A stretch of DNA of 64,000 nucleotides from Haloactinomyces albus (GTDB taxonomy: Bacteria > Actinomycetota > Actinomycetes > Mycobacteriales > Pseudonocardiaceae), in contig NZ_JAVDXW010000001.1 of the NCBI RefSeq assembly GCF_031458135.1, forward strand, positions 806,001 to 870,000. The letters run 5' to 3'. Under the pieces are notes generated by a model that was given only the letters and a program-made list of their open reading frames with translations, did not search any database and was not told where the DNA came from. This document shows positions 18,243 through 27,207 of the stretch, in pieces. Both the position numbers and the translations under genes were made by a program. Numbering within the stretch: position 1 is the first letter of the stretch; every line of letters begins with the position of its first letter.

Positions 18243-18821
18243 GTGCCGTCCATGCTTGCCCGCCGTCCGGGTCGCGGAGCGCTGGCCACCGCCGCTGCCG
18301 CCTTCGCCATGGTGCTCACCGCCGGAACCGCCCACGCCGACCTCACCGACGAGGAACTGCGGGCGGTCACCGACCTGTATCTGTTCGAGGCCTCATTGGA
18401 CGAGTTCGTCTCGATCCGCTCCGACAGACCGTTCGACGAGCAGCTCGACTGGTCGACCGACGGCTGCTCCTGGTCACCGGATGAGCCGCTGGGCTACGAG
18501 TTCACGTCGAGTTGTCACCGTCACGACTTCGGCTATCGCAACTATCAGCGCCAGGAGCGATTCACCGAATCCAACCGGCTCCGGATCGACAACACGTTCC
18601 GCGCCGATATGTACTCCGAGTGCGCTGGTGATGTGACCTGCCAGAGCGTGGCCAACGTCTACTATTTCGCGGTCCGGCAATTCGGTGACGCGGCGATCGG
18701 CACTCCCGAAGCCGTCACACGGGCACACATCACCACCGAAAGGGCTCCGTCCGGTGAGGTCGTGGCACTGCACGCCACCAACGACGACGGCGAGGTCGTG
18801 GAGTTCCCCGTGGCCGGGTAG
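18243..18821 (+). CDS. Secreted prokaryotic phospholipase A2
   Basis: Exported phospholipase A2 of 192 residues that would release fatty acids from the sn-2 position of phospholipids. A signal peptide covers about residues 1-32 (positive RRPGRG, Ala/Val/Leu core, cleavage after TAHA). The mature part has DGCSWSPD and the catalytic CHRHDFGYRN, with His94-Asp95 and Cys75/Cys91, as in streptomycete PLA2. A C-terminal VANVYYFAVRQFG helix is also present. The GTG start has AAGGAG upstream at good spacing. It is monocistronic with a terminator 26 nt downstream. Confidence 0.9.
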   Translation: MPSMLARRPGRGALATAAAAFAMVLTAGTAHADLTDEELRAVTDLYLFEASLDEFVSIRSDRPFDEQLDWSTDGCSWSPDEPLGYEFTSSCHRHDFGYRNYQRQERFTESNRLRIDNTFRADMYSECAGDVTCQSVANVYYFAVRQFGDAAIGTPEAVTRAHITTERAPSGEVVALHATNDDGEVVEFPVAG

Positions 18822-18846
18822 GTCCGATGCACAGCTGCAGTGCCGA

Positions 18847-18872
18847 GGGCGTGACCGCGTTCGGTCACGCCC
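18847..18872 (+). terminator. Terminator hairpin after phospholipase A2
   Basis: 11-bp perfect stem GGGCGTGACCG/CGGTCACGCCC with a 4-nt loop, 25 nt after the stop codon, no T tract. Confidence 0.75.
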
Positions 18873-19009
18873 CTGTCACCTGCTCGATGTCGCAAGCCCT
18901 GCTCGGTATCCGTGCGGCACGGCACATAGGTACGGTGCGTCACACAGGCAATCCGCGCCATCCGTTCACGGTGATGCGGCTCGTGCGATGAGAGAAGGGA
19001 CGGTGTGCC

Positions 19010-20230
19010 ATGGTACAGCGGCAGTTTCCCCGCTGGTCCGAACTACGTCCGCTGCTTCGGATCCAACCGCCGGTGCTCGACCCGACCCGGCGGCGGCTGT
19101 CCCGGGCACACACGATCGGCGATCTTCGCTCCATAGCACGGCGGAGGACGCCGCGCGCCGTCTTCGACTACACCGACGGGGCGGCCGAAGGGGAGACGAG
19201 CCTGCGGCGTGCGCGGCAGGCATTCCAGCGCATCGAGTTCCACCCCAACGTCCTGCGAGACGTGTCCGAGGTGGATACCAGCCGTGACATCCTGGGCACG
19301 CGAGCGGCACTGCCGTTCAGCCTCGCCCCCACCGGATTCACCAGGATGATGAATCACGAGGGCGAGCGGGCGGTCGTTCGGGTCGCCGAGCAGTCCGGCG
19401 TCCCCTACGCGCTGTCGACGATGGGCACCACCTCCATCGAGGACACCGCAGCCGCCGGGCCCGATGCGCGCAAGTGGTTCCAGCTCTACGTCTGGCGGGA
19501 CCGCTCGGCGGGCAAGGACCTGGTCCAGCGCGCTCGCGAGTCCGGCTATGAGGCGTTGATCCTCACGGTGGACACGCCCGTCGCAGGCGCACGCATGCGC
19601 GATGTGCGCAACGGCCTGACCATTCCCCCATCGCTGACGCTGAAGACCCTCGCCGACGGTGCGATGCACCCCGCTTGGTGGTTCAACCTGCTCACGACCG
19701 AGCCACTGACCTTCGCGTCCTTCAAGCGCTGGGAGGGCACGGTCGCCGAACTCATCAACGAGATGTTCGACCCGACCCTGAGCTTCGCCGACGTGGAATG
19801 GTTGCGCGAGCTCTGGGACGGGCCGCTGATCATCAAGGGCATTCAGAACGCCGAGGACGCCGGTAAGGTCGTCGACCTGGGTGCCGATGCGGTCATCCTG
19901 TCCAACCACGGCGGGCGCCAGCTCGACCGGGCCCCGACCATGCTGGAGCTGTTGCCGCAAGTCCGCGACAACATCGGCGACCGCGCTCAGGTCCTGGTCG
20001 ATACCGGCATCCTCAGCGGTGCCGACATCGTGGCCGCGCTGGCGCGTGGTGCCGACTCCTGCCTCGTCGGCCGGGCCTACCTCTACGGGCTGATGGCCGG
20101 AGGGCAGCAAGGGGCGGAGCGTGCCGTGGAGATCCTGCGCAGCGAGATCGTCCGGACCCTGCAGCTACTCGGCGTCTCCTCCGTCGACCAGCTCGACAGC
20201 AGTCACGCGACACTACGCACGGCCACGTAA
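19010..20230 (+). CDS. lldD: FMN-dependent alpha-hydroxy acid (L-lactate) dehydrogenase
   Basis: Flavoenzyme of 406 residues that oxidises L-lactate or a related 2-hydroxy acid. It shows the family fold in order: FDYTDGAAEGETSLRRAR, FSLAPTGFTRMMNHEGE, WFQLYVWRDR, ILTVDTPVAGARMRDVRNG, LIIKGIQNAEDA with Lys276, catalytic SNHGGRQLD with His300, and VDTGILSGADIVAALARGAD. Length and motifs suit LldD/MftD-like dehydrogenases; the exact substrate and electron acceptor cannot be told. It stands alone and converges on ftsK with a 59-nt gap. Confidence 0.88.
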   Translation: MVQRQFPRWSELRPLLRIQPPVLDPTRRRLSRAHTIGDLRSIARRRTPRAVFDYTDGAAEGETSLRRARQAFQRIEFHPNVLRDVSEVDTSRDILGTRAALPFSLAPTGFTRMMNHEGERAVVRVAEQSGVPYALSTMGTTSIEDTAAAGPDARKWFQLYVWRDRSAGKDLVQRARESGYEALILTVDTPVAGARMRDVRNGLTIPPSLTLKTLADGAMHPAWWFNLLTTEPLTFASFKRWEGTVAELINEMFDPTLSFADVEWLRELWDGPLIIKGIQNAEDAGKVVDLGADAVILSNHGGRQLDRAPTMLELLPQVRDNIGDRAQVLVDTGILSGADIVAALARGADSCLVGRAYLYGLMAGGQQGAERAVEILRSEIVRTLQLLGVSSVDQLDSSHATLRTAT

Positions 20231-20289
20231 CCGGATGAACGCGTCGTTGTGGCAGGCACACCGGCAGACACACCGCCACAGCGACGCAT

Positions 20290-23034
20290 TCACCGTTCCT
20301 CGCTGTCCTCCGGCGGCGGCCCACCTCGGATCGACTGCAGTGCACCATCGAGCTCATCGGGCTTGACCAGCACTTCCCGTGCCTTCGAGCCTTCCGAGGC
20401 TGCGACCACGCCGCGTGACTCCAGCAGGTCCATGAGCCTGCCCGCCTTGGCGAATCCGACGCGCAGCTTGCGTTGCAGCATCGAGGTCGACCCGAACTGG
20501 CTGGTCACGACCAGCTCGGCGGCCTGCAGCAACACGTCGAGGTCGTCCCCGATGTCGGAGTCGACTTCCTTCTTCTCGCCCGCCTTGGCGGCGGTGACGC
20601 CCTCGGTGTAGTCGGGCTCGGCCTGCTCCTTGGTGTAGGCCACGAGCCGGTGGATCTCCTCGTCGCTGACGAACGAGCCCTGCACCCGCGACGGCCGGGC
20701 ACCGCCCATCGGCAGGTAGAGCGCGTCCCCCATGCCGATCAGCTTCTCCGCGCCCTGCTGATCCAGAATGACGCGCGAATCGGTCAGTGACGAGGTCGCG
20801 AACGCCAGCCGCGAGGGCACGTTCGTCTTGATCAGGCCGGTGACCACGTCCACCGAGGGACGCTGGGTGGCCAGCACCAGGTGGATCCCCGCGGCCCGCG
20901 CTTTCTGCGTGATCCGCACGACCGCGTCCTCCACATCGCGGGGCGCGGTCATCATCAGATCCGCGAGCTCGTCGACGATCGCCAGGATGTAAGGATAAGG
21001 CCGGTACTCGCGTTCACTGCCGGGCGGAGCGGTGATCTCGCCGGAGCGGACCTTGGCATTGAAGTCGTCGATGTGGCGCACCCGGTTGGCTTGCATGTCC
21101 TGGTAGCGCTGCTCCATCTCCTCGACCAACCAGCCCAGCGCGGAGGCGGCTTTCTTGGGCTGGGTGATGATCGGGGTGATCAGATGCGGAATGCCCTCGT
21201 AGGGAGTCAGCTCCACCATCTTCGGGTCGATCAGGATCATCCGGACCTCGTCCGGGGTGGCCCTGGCCAACAGTGAGGCCAGCAACGAGTTGACGAAGCT
21301 GGACTTACCGGAACCGGTCGAGCCCGCACACAACAGGTGCGGCATCTTCGACAGGTTCGCCGTGACCATGTGCCCTTCGATGTCCTTGCCCAAGCCCATG
21401 ACCAGCGGGTGCGTGTCGCCCGCTGCCTTCGACGAGCGCAGCACGTCGCCGAGGCGCACCATCTCGCGGTCGCTGTTGGGCACCTCGATTCCCACCGCCG
21501 ACTTGCCGGGGATGGGCGCCAGCAGGCGCACGTTGTCGTTGGCCACCGCATAGGCGATGTTCTTGGTCAGCGCGGTGATCTTCTCGACCTTCACACCGGG
21601 GCCGAGTTCGACCTCGTAGCGCGTCACCGTCGGCCCACGCACGAAGCCGGTGACCTGCGCGTCGATCTTGAACTCATCCAGGACCCCGGTGATCGCCTCG
21701 ATCATGGAGTCGTTGACCTTGCTGCGGCTCTTCGGCGGGTCGCCCTCCTGCAACGCGTCCAGCGGCGGAAGCTGGTAGTCGCCCTCGACGGTGCGGCTGA
21801 TCGTGAGCTTGCCCTCCTGCTCGTCCCCGGGCTTCTCGGCCGAGGCGACGGGCACCTCGGCCGCCGCGGGCTTCGTCTCGGATGTTTTCCTGCCCGAGGA
21901 GCCCGAGGATGCCGAGGAGGGGGTCTTCTTGGTCGATTCCGCTCCGGAGGATCGCGACTCGGTGGCGGCGTCGTCGAGAGTCAGTTGCCCATCGTCATCG
22001 GCTGCCCGGCCACCGCTCATCGACCCCTGGCGGCGTCTCGACGGACGTCGCAGCGTGGCGGCGGAGGGATCGGACGGTTCCAGACTCTCCGCACCGGTAC
22101 CGGGCTCGGGAGCGCCCTGCTGGGCAAGAGCCCGCAGCCGTTCGGGCACGTCCCGGACGGCCGTTCCGGTCAGCAACAGGATCGCGAACACGACCACCAG
22201 CACGAGCACGGCGATCGCCACCCCACCGGTGAGTCCTCGCGACAGTGGCCCCCCGGCGGCGAAACCGAGAACGCCCCCGGCTTGTGGCCATCCCGAGCCG
22301 GTTTGCGGGGCACCGGCGGCGATGTGCAGCACCCCGAGCACGGCCGACAGCATCAGCAGCGTGCCGATCACCATCCTCGGCCGTGCCTCGGGATTCGTTT
22401 CCGTTCGCATCAACAGGATCGCGACGCCGAGCAGCACCACCGGCAGGACCAGGGCGGCCGAGCCGATCACGAAGCGCAGCCCCCAATCCAGCCACTGCCC
22501 CACCGGACCGCCCGCATGCCACCAGACGCCTGCAGCGGCCACGACGGCGACGGCGAGGAAGGTCAGGGCGAGTGCGTCCCGACGGTGAGCGGGATCGATC
22601 TCGCGGGTTCTGCCCAGCGCGCGGAGTGCGCCCCCCAGCCCGCGCGTCAGGCTCTGCCCCAGGTCGGAACCACCGGAACGACGGGTGGTACCGCGCCGTG
22701 CGGGGGCACGGGCGGCACCGGAGCGGGGCGTGGTCGTCCGCTTCGCCGTGCCGCCCTTGCTCGCGGCGCCGGACGAGGTCTTCTTCGCCGCCGATCCCCT
22801 GCCTGCCGTCGAACCCCTGCCTGCCGTCGACCCCTTGCGCGCCGTCGACCCCTTGCGCGCTGCCGAACCCTTTTTCGTGGTCGAGTTCGCTTTCGACGCC
22901 GAGGAGGACTTCGATGTCGAGGAGGACTTCGACGCCGAAGCGCCCTTCGAGGTGCTCGCACCGCTGCTGGCCGCACTCGTGGCGCGTGCCGGGCCCCGCC
23001 CGCTACTCGCCGTACCGCTCGCCATGGTCAACAC
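20290..23034 (-). CDS. ftsK: DNA translocase FtsK/SpoIIIE
   Basis: Septal DNA pump that clears and aligns chromosome termini. The protein has 914 residues. A low-complexity N-terminus is built from repeats of Lys/Ser/Thr/Ala-Gly (KGSTARKGSTAGRGS-like, about 15-75). Four membrane spans lie at about 150-290, followed by a Pro/Ser/Glu-rich linker. The motor has GPTVTRYEVELGPGVKV, Walker A GSTGSGKSS near residue 570 and ILAIVDELADLMM. The C-terminal gamma winged helix (STSMLQRKLRVGFAKAGRLMDLLE) recognises polar DNA motifs. GTG at 23034 and ATG at 23025 are both possible starts. Position matches Rv2748c. Confidence 0.94.
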   Translation of the reverse strand: MLTMASGTASSGRGPARATSAASSGASTSKGASASKSSSTSKSSSASKANSTTKKGSAARKGSTARKGSTAGRGSTAGRGSAAKKTSSGAASKGGTAKRTTTPRSGAARAPARRGTTRRSGGSDLGQSLTRGLGGALRALGRTREIDPAHRRDALALTFLAVAVVAAAGVWWHAGGPVGQWLDWGLRFVIGSAALVLPVVLLGVAILLMRTETNPEARPRMVIGTLLMLSAVLGVLHIAAGAPQTGSGWPQAGGVLGFAAGGPLSRGLTGGVAIAVLVLVVVFAILLLTGTAVRDVPERLRALAQQGAPEPGTGAESLEPSDPSAATLRRPSRRRQGSMSGGRAADDDGQLTLDDAATESRSSGAESTKKTPSSASSGSSGRKTSETKPAAAEVPVASAEKPGDEQEGKLTISRTVEGDYQLPPLDALQEGDPPKSRSKVNDSMIEAITGVLDEFKIDAQVTGFVRGPTVTRYEVELGPGVKVEKITALTKNIAYAVANDNVRLLAPIPGKSAVGIEVPNSDREMVRLGDVLRSSKAAGDTHPLVMGLGKDIEGHMVTANLSKMPHLLCAGSTGSGKSSFVNSLLASLLARATPDEVRMILIDPKMVELTPYEGIPHLITPIITQPKKAASALGWLVEEMEQRYQDMQANRVRHIDDFNAKVRSGEITAPPGSEREYRPYPYILAIVDELADLMMTAPRDVEDAVVRITQKARAAGIHLVLATQRPSVDVVTGLIKTNVPSRLAFATSSLTDSRVILDQQGAEKLIGMGDALYLPMGGARPSRVQGSFVSDEEIHRLVAYTKEQAEPDYTEGVTAAKAGEKKEVDSDIGDDLDVLLQAAELVVTSQFGSTSMLQRKLRVGFAKAGRLMDLLESRGVVAASEGSKAREVLVKPDELDGALQSIRGGPPPEDSEER

Positions 23035-23095
23035 GGTATCGCCTGCCCGCCTCCGGCGTCACAATTGCCACACCACCCGTGCGGGAAAGCGCGGA

Positions 23096-23122
23096 CGCCC
23101 CGAGCCGAGCCGGTCCGGGGCG
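23096..23122 (-). terminator. Weak hairpin between the cupin gene and ftsK
   Basis: CGCCCCG and CGGGGCG arms (7 bp) with a 13-nt loop, downstream of the cupin stop. Confidence 0.35.
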
Positions 23123-23153
23123 CCTTACACGCGGTCTCGGCTGCTGGAGCGGA

Positions 23154-23510
23154 TCAGCCCGCAGGTTTGGCGTAGGTGTCCGCGGCGGCCCAGTCGATCG
23201 CCACGAACGGCTCGTCGCCCACGACCCAGGCATCGTGGCCCGGCGAGATCACCACCGAGTCACCGGCTCCGGCCTCTCCTTCCGTGCCGTCGTCCATCGC
23301 GACGTGCATTCGTCCCGCGAGAACGTAGAGCTGATGGCTCTCCTGGCAACTGTCGGTTCCGGCGAGCGGCTTGACGTCCTCGGACCATTTCCAGCCCGGC
23401 TGCATGGTCGCCCGGCCGACCGAGACACCGGCCAGCTTCACCATGGCCAATTCGCCGTTGTTGAAATTCCTCGTCTCGTCCGGCCGGTCGAGACTCTTGG
23501 CTTCGAGCAT
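23154..23510 (-). CDS. Cupin domain protein
   Basis: Single cupin beta-barrel of 118 residues: QPGWKWSEDVKPL, then ESHQLYVLAGRMHVAMDDGTE, and GDSVVISPGHDAWVVGDEP. The first metal-site motif is degenerate, with Trp/Lys/Trp where HxH would be, so metal binding is uncertain. AGGGGG lies 6 nt upstream of the ATG. It is not tightly linked to a neighbour, and the ligand is unknown. Confidence 0.8.
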   Translation of the reverse strand: MLEAKSLDRPDETRNFNNGELAMVKLAGVSVGRATMQPGWKWSEDVKPLAGTDSCQESHQLYVLAGRMHVAMDDGTEGEAGAGDSVVISPGHDAWVVGDEPFVAIDWAAADTYAKPAG

Positions 23511-23693
23511 GATCGTCCCCCTCGGATAAGCCCGCTACGCGGGCGTGACTCGAAAGCACTTCCAGTCTGCGCCGCTCGACTCCGATGCGCCAGGGCCACA
23601 TTCCCACCGCGGTCCCGGTAGGAGCTCGCCGAGGACCACCGCACCACCGGAGTGAATGTCCCGGTTGACCGCATAGCGCGGACGAACATCCGT

Positions 23694-24806
23694 TCACTCC
23701 TCCACCGGAGATTCCTCCCGCACCAGATCACCGCCTGCCGCCAGGTGGGCGATGTGGTGCGAGGTACCGATCGCGACCCAGCGGGAGGCATCCGCGGTAC
23801 CACCGTGCCGTGCGTAGTCGTCGAGCACCCGATCTCCCCACGACCGCGATGCGTCGGGATACAGCTCGGTCACCCGTTGGGCGAGCTCACCGAAGTATCT
23901 TCTCTTCAACTCCCGGTTCTCTTCGGCGGCCACTCCCTCGGGCGGCAGGCGCCTGGTGAAGTAGTGCGAACGCTGACACCGGGTGTAATGCAGGTAAGGA
24001 TGCCGTGGTGTCCACCCGCGCGCACCGGGACCGTCACGGGCACGCGGGTGCACCACTCCGTAATCGCCGTATCGGAGCGCCGGAGCCCGAGTGAGCAACT
24101 GGTGCCAGAGTGCGTGCTCGGGCCGGGACCGATCCCTGTCGAACGCTCCTCTGCTTTCGGGCACCGAGCCGCTCAACAGCGTCACCGAACGGAAGCGCTG
24201 CCACGGCAGTCGGGTGAGCGTGGCGGCGACCGACTTCGTGTCCGGTTCGAGCGGTGGCCGGGCCAGGAAACCCACATCGAGCAACAGGTCGACATCGGCG
24301 GGGTCGACACGCAGTCGCCGCAGGCACCGTTCGAGTCTGCCGGGCAGGTCGGGGGCGGATGTCGACGCATGCGGCACCCGCAGCGCCACACCGCGTCCGA
24401 GCTCTTCGAGCACCAGGGCCACCCGCGCCATGTGCCGTTCGGTGCCGTTCAGGCACACGACGGGAACGAACGCGGGGACTTCGGAGGCGTGCAGCCCGAG
24501 ATGTTCCTCCAGCACGCGAGCCATGTAGCCGAATGGGCCGTGCGGTTGCCGCCACAGCGATGAGGACGGGTGCAGCTGGGAGACGTCGAGCATCAGACGG
24601 CGGCCACACGTTCCGAGCATCATCGCGATCTCGGCCAGCCTGGAAAGCATTCGGCTGTTTCCGGCGACGCCGGACAGCAACTCCACGACGGGCTGGACCC
24701 GGCGCACTTCGTCGGAGCTCATGTGCAGGAGCGCTTCGAGCTCTCCCGGCTTGGCCTTCACCGCGACCAGCGTTTCGAAGTCCCGACCCGCCGCATGCTC
24801 CCCCAC
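23694..24806 (-). CDS. Beta family protein (phage T4 beta protein-like)
   Basis: Protein of 370 residues recognised as a member of the beta protein family named after a T4 phage protein. It has the usual start (FETLVAVKAKPGELEAL), LMLDVSQL, a long middle with VALVLEELGRGVALRVP and VDLLLDVGFL, and the C-terminal block YGDYGVVHPRARDG, YLHYTRCQRSHYFTRR, ASRWVAIGTSHHIAHLA. Members are frequent in accessory and defence-like regions, but no activity is established. The GTG at 24806 has GGAGG 6 nt upstream and fits family starts; the frame is open 15 codons further. Confidence 0.8.
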   Translation of the reverse strand: MGEHAAGRDFETLVAVKAKPGELEALLHMSSDEVRRVQPVVELLSGVAGNSRMLSRLAEIAMMLGTCGRRLMLDVSQLHPSSSLWRQPHGPFGYMARVLEEHLGLHASEVPAFVPVVCLNGTERHMARVALVLEELGRGVALRVPHASTSAPDLPGRLERCLRRLRVDPADVDLLLDVGFLARPPLEPDTKSVAATLTRLPWQRFRSVTLLSGSVPESRGAFDRDRSRPEHALWHQLLTRAPALRYGDYGVVHPRARDGPGARGWTPRHPYLHYTRCQRSHYFTRRLPPEGVAAEENRELKRRYFGELAQRVTELYPDASRSWGDRVLDDYARHGGTADASRWVAIGTSHHIAHLAAGGDLVREESPVEE

Positions 24807-24860
24807 TGTCGACCTCCGGTCACCGGCTGCCTCGGGGCACTTCCCGATCATCGAAGGTAT

Positions 24861-25052
24861 TCAGGAGAAAGCCTCGTGCGCGTCGGCCGATCGGATGATC
24901 ACGTGATCGGCCGCCACACCGGGCACAGCTTGCAGCCGAGCTCCGACGGCGTGCGGCCCGCTTCCCCGGCTACCGAACGAAGTCACCGGCGTCGCTCCGG
25001 CGGTGGACACGCAGCGCAGCATCATTCCGGCAATCCGTGTACTGATGCTCAC
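24861..25052 (-). CDS. Possible small protein upstream of the beta-family gene
   Basis: Frame of 63 codons from GTG at 25052, on the same strand and 54 nt before the beta-family start. Third-position GC is high, as in real genes here. There is no ribosome site, but TACTGT lies 13 nt upstream of the GTG, so a near-leaderless transcript is possible. No recognisable domain. It may be the leader frame of the beta-family transcript or chance. Confidence 0.3.
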   Translation of the reverse strand: MSISTRIAGMMLRCVSTAGATPVTSFGSRGSGPHAVGARLQAVPGVAADHVIIRSADAHEAFS

Positions 25053-25224
25053 TAACGTTTCGGTTACAGTACGGTTGGTTGAGCAGTCAGCCACTGGATC
25101 ATGCACCGTGCCGACGAGGGGCCGCTGTTCCGCACGCTCGACGACATCCCGGCAGTAACGGCCACGACGGGAGCGGTCGCCGAGCGGCGGTGGCTGCGCA
25201 CTTTCTCGGCAGGAAGGACGACCT

Positions 25225-26550
25225 TTGGCGGCCGAGCAAACAATACCGGGGATCACGCCGGCTCCACACCGCCGGAATGGTGATGCCGAGGCGATCGAAG
25301 CGGCACGGTTGGCGGCGGTGGCCCGCTACGACATCGTGGACACCCCTCGGGACGAGGCATTCGACCGGATTGCCGCGCTGGCCGCGCGGTGGCTCGACAC
25401 ACCGATTGCGACAGTGTCCATCGTGGACAGCGATTGGATCTGGTTCAAAGCCACACATGGCATGAGCGAGATCACCCGGACCGCGCGGGAGCCGGGACTG
25501 TGCGACTCGGCGATCTCCCAGGACGCACCGTATGTGGTTCCGGACACTCTGGCCGATCCCCGCGCAGCCGGGAATGCGCTGGTGCGCGGGGAGTTGGGCA
25601 TCCGGTTCTACGCCGCCGCACCGATCCGCAACTCCGAGGGCCACCGGCTGGGCACGGTCGACGTGCTCGACACCCGCCCTCGCGAGGTCGGAGATACCGA
25701 GCTGACCACCTTGCAGGATCTGGCGGCCGTGGTGATGGATGAGCTGGAGCTGCGGCTGTCGGCACTGACGACCCTGCGACACGAGCGCAGGCTGCGGGAA
25801 CGCATGGAGGGGTTCGCTTCCACGCTGCAGCGCACACTGCTGCCCCCGTCCCTACCCCGGGTGCCCGGGCTGGAGCTGGCGTGTCACTACCACGCCGCGT
25901 CCGCGAGCGATGTGACCGGCGACTTCTACGATGTGTTCTCTCTCGGCGACGGCCGGTGGGCGTTTTTCCTCGGCGATGTCTCCGGTCACGGCGCGCCTGC
26001 GGCGACGGTGACCTCGCTGACCCGCTACACGCTGCGAGCCGCGGCGCTGCACAGCCCCGATCCTGCCGCCGCGCTGATGGAATTGAACGCTGCCCTGCTG
26101 CGGGATCCGCACGTTCCGCAGTGCTGCACCGTCCTGTTCGGGATCCTGCAGCCCGTGTCCACCGGTGGCTTCGACATCGTCCTCGCAGGCGGCGGGCATC
26201 CGCCTGCACTGTGGATGCGTCCGGAACACGGTGTGGTGGAGGAGATTCATCCCGACGGGGGGATGCTCGTCGGGGCGCTGCCGGATGCCTCGTTCGCCAC
26301 CTCCCGCCTACATCTGGCGGAGGGGCAGACGCTGCTGCTCTACACCGACGGGCTCGTCGAAGCCCGCCCCGGTGGCGAGTTCTTCGGGGAAGAGCGACTG
26401 AGGACGTTTCTGGCCGACAACATCAGCGCAGGTGCCGAGACGTTGATCGGGGAGCTGACCACGCTGATCGGCAGGTTCGATCCCGCCCCCGACGACGATA
26501 TCGCCCTGCTTGCCCTGCGCGTGCCCACTGCTTCACCGGACGCACACTGA
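25225..26550 (+). CDS. GAF-SpoIIE (PP2C-type) serine phosphatase
   Basis: Predicted PPM phosphatase of 441 residues that would dephosphorylate a STAS-domain antagonist. A GAF sensor spans about 40-185 (VSIVDSDWIWFKATHGM, GIRFYAAAPIRNSEG). A helical linker with ERMEGFASTLQRTLLPPSLPRVPG leads into the SpoIIE domain. The domain has SDVTGDFYDVF, FFLGDVSGHGAPAA, VLAGGGHPPALW, LLLYTDGLVEAR and PDDDIALLALR, so the metal-binding aspartates are present. The TTG start at 25225 has AAGGA upstream. A kinase-like and a STAS gene sit convergently just downstream. Confidence 0.9.
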   Translation: MAAEQTIPGITPAPHRRNGDAEAIEAARLAAVARYDIVDTPRDEAFDRIAALAARWLDTPIATVSIVDSDWIWFKATHGMSEITRTAREPGLCDSAISQDAPYVVPDTLADPRAAGNALVRGELGIRFYAAAPIRNSEGHRLGTVDVLDTRPREVGDTELTTLQDLAAVVMDELELRLSALTTLRHERRLRERMEGFASTLQRTLLPPSLPRVPGLELACHYHAASASDVTGDFYDVFSLGDGRWAFFLGDVSGHGAPAATVTSLTRYTLRAAALHSPDPAAALMELNAALLRDPHVPQCCTVLFGILQPVSTGGFDIVLAGGGHPPALWMRPEHGVVEEIHPDGGMLVGALPDASFATSRLHLAEGQTLLLYTDGLVEARPGGEFFGEERLRTFLADNISAGAETLIGELTTLIGRFDPAPDDDIALLALRVPTASPDAH

Positions 26551-26593
26551 TCCACGGCCGAACCGGCAAGCACCGCGAGTACGCGCGGACGCG

Positions 26594-27073
26594 TCAGGGC
26601 GGGGACGGGCGCACCGCTTCGGCCTGCGGCACCACGGTCCAGGCCATGCGCACCGTGGTGCCGGAGGTGCCTGCGGTGACCTCGGCCTGCTCGGCCAGGC
26701 TCCGAATCAGCACCAGGCCCCGGCCACCCATGTCCGCGCGCTCGGCAGGCGGGCGACGCCAGCTTCCGTGATCGGACACGGTGACTTCCACCTGTGCCGT
26801 GTCGGGCCGGTAAACCGCATGCATGTCCAGCACGCCGCCACCATCGGGATAGGCGTGGGCGGCGACGTTGGCCAGCGCCTCGTACCCGGCCAGCGCCACT
26901 ACTTCGACCTGTTCGACGGCCATCCCGATGCGCTCGGCCCACTCGGTCAACGCGCGCCGCAGTCCCGCCAGCCGTTCCGGCTCGGCAGGCACCGCAGGGC
27001 AATGCAGATCGGCGACCGGCCCTGCTCTGTCATCACCATCGTGTTCGTCGGCCGCCGCACCGTCGGTGTCCAT
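26594..27073 (-). CDS. RsbW-like anti-sigma factor / serine kinase (HATPase_c)
   Basis: GHKL ATPase of 159 residues of the anti-sigma type, predicted to phosphorylate a STAS antagonist and to sequester a sigma factor or other target. Motifs: N box ALAGYEALANVAAHAYP, G1 box EVTVSDHGSWRRPP and G2 box GGRGLVLIRSLAEQAEV, ending in GTTVRMAWTV. The ATG at 27073 has AGGAAG close upstream. It is convergent with the SpoIIE phosphatase (43 nt apart) and 134 nt downstream of the STAS gene on the same strand. No sigma factor lies in the window. Confidence 0.87.
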   Translation of the reverse strand: MDTDGAAADEHDGDDRAGPVADLHCPAVPAEPERLAGLRRALTEWAERIGMAVEQVEVVALAGYEALANVAAHAYPDGGGVLDMHAVYRPDTAQVEVTVSDHGSWRRPPAERADMGGRGLVLIRSLAEQAEVTAGTSGTTVRMAWTVVPQAEAVRPSPP

Positions 27074-27207
27074 GTGCTCTTCCTGCTTCGACTGCTGGAT
27101 CGGGCTCCGGCGTACCCACTCGGCCGGTCCACGTATGCACACATCGCCGAAATGATCGTCCTGCTACGGGCCCGCTACGGCCGGGCTCCGATCGAGGGCT
27201 GCGGCCA

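Noticed and set aside
21337-23175. 612-codon plus-strand frame opposite ftsK
   Set aside because: Antisense to ftsK; very His/Arg-rich and without recognisable domain.
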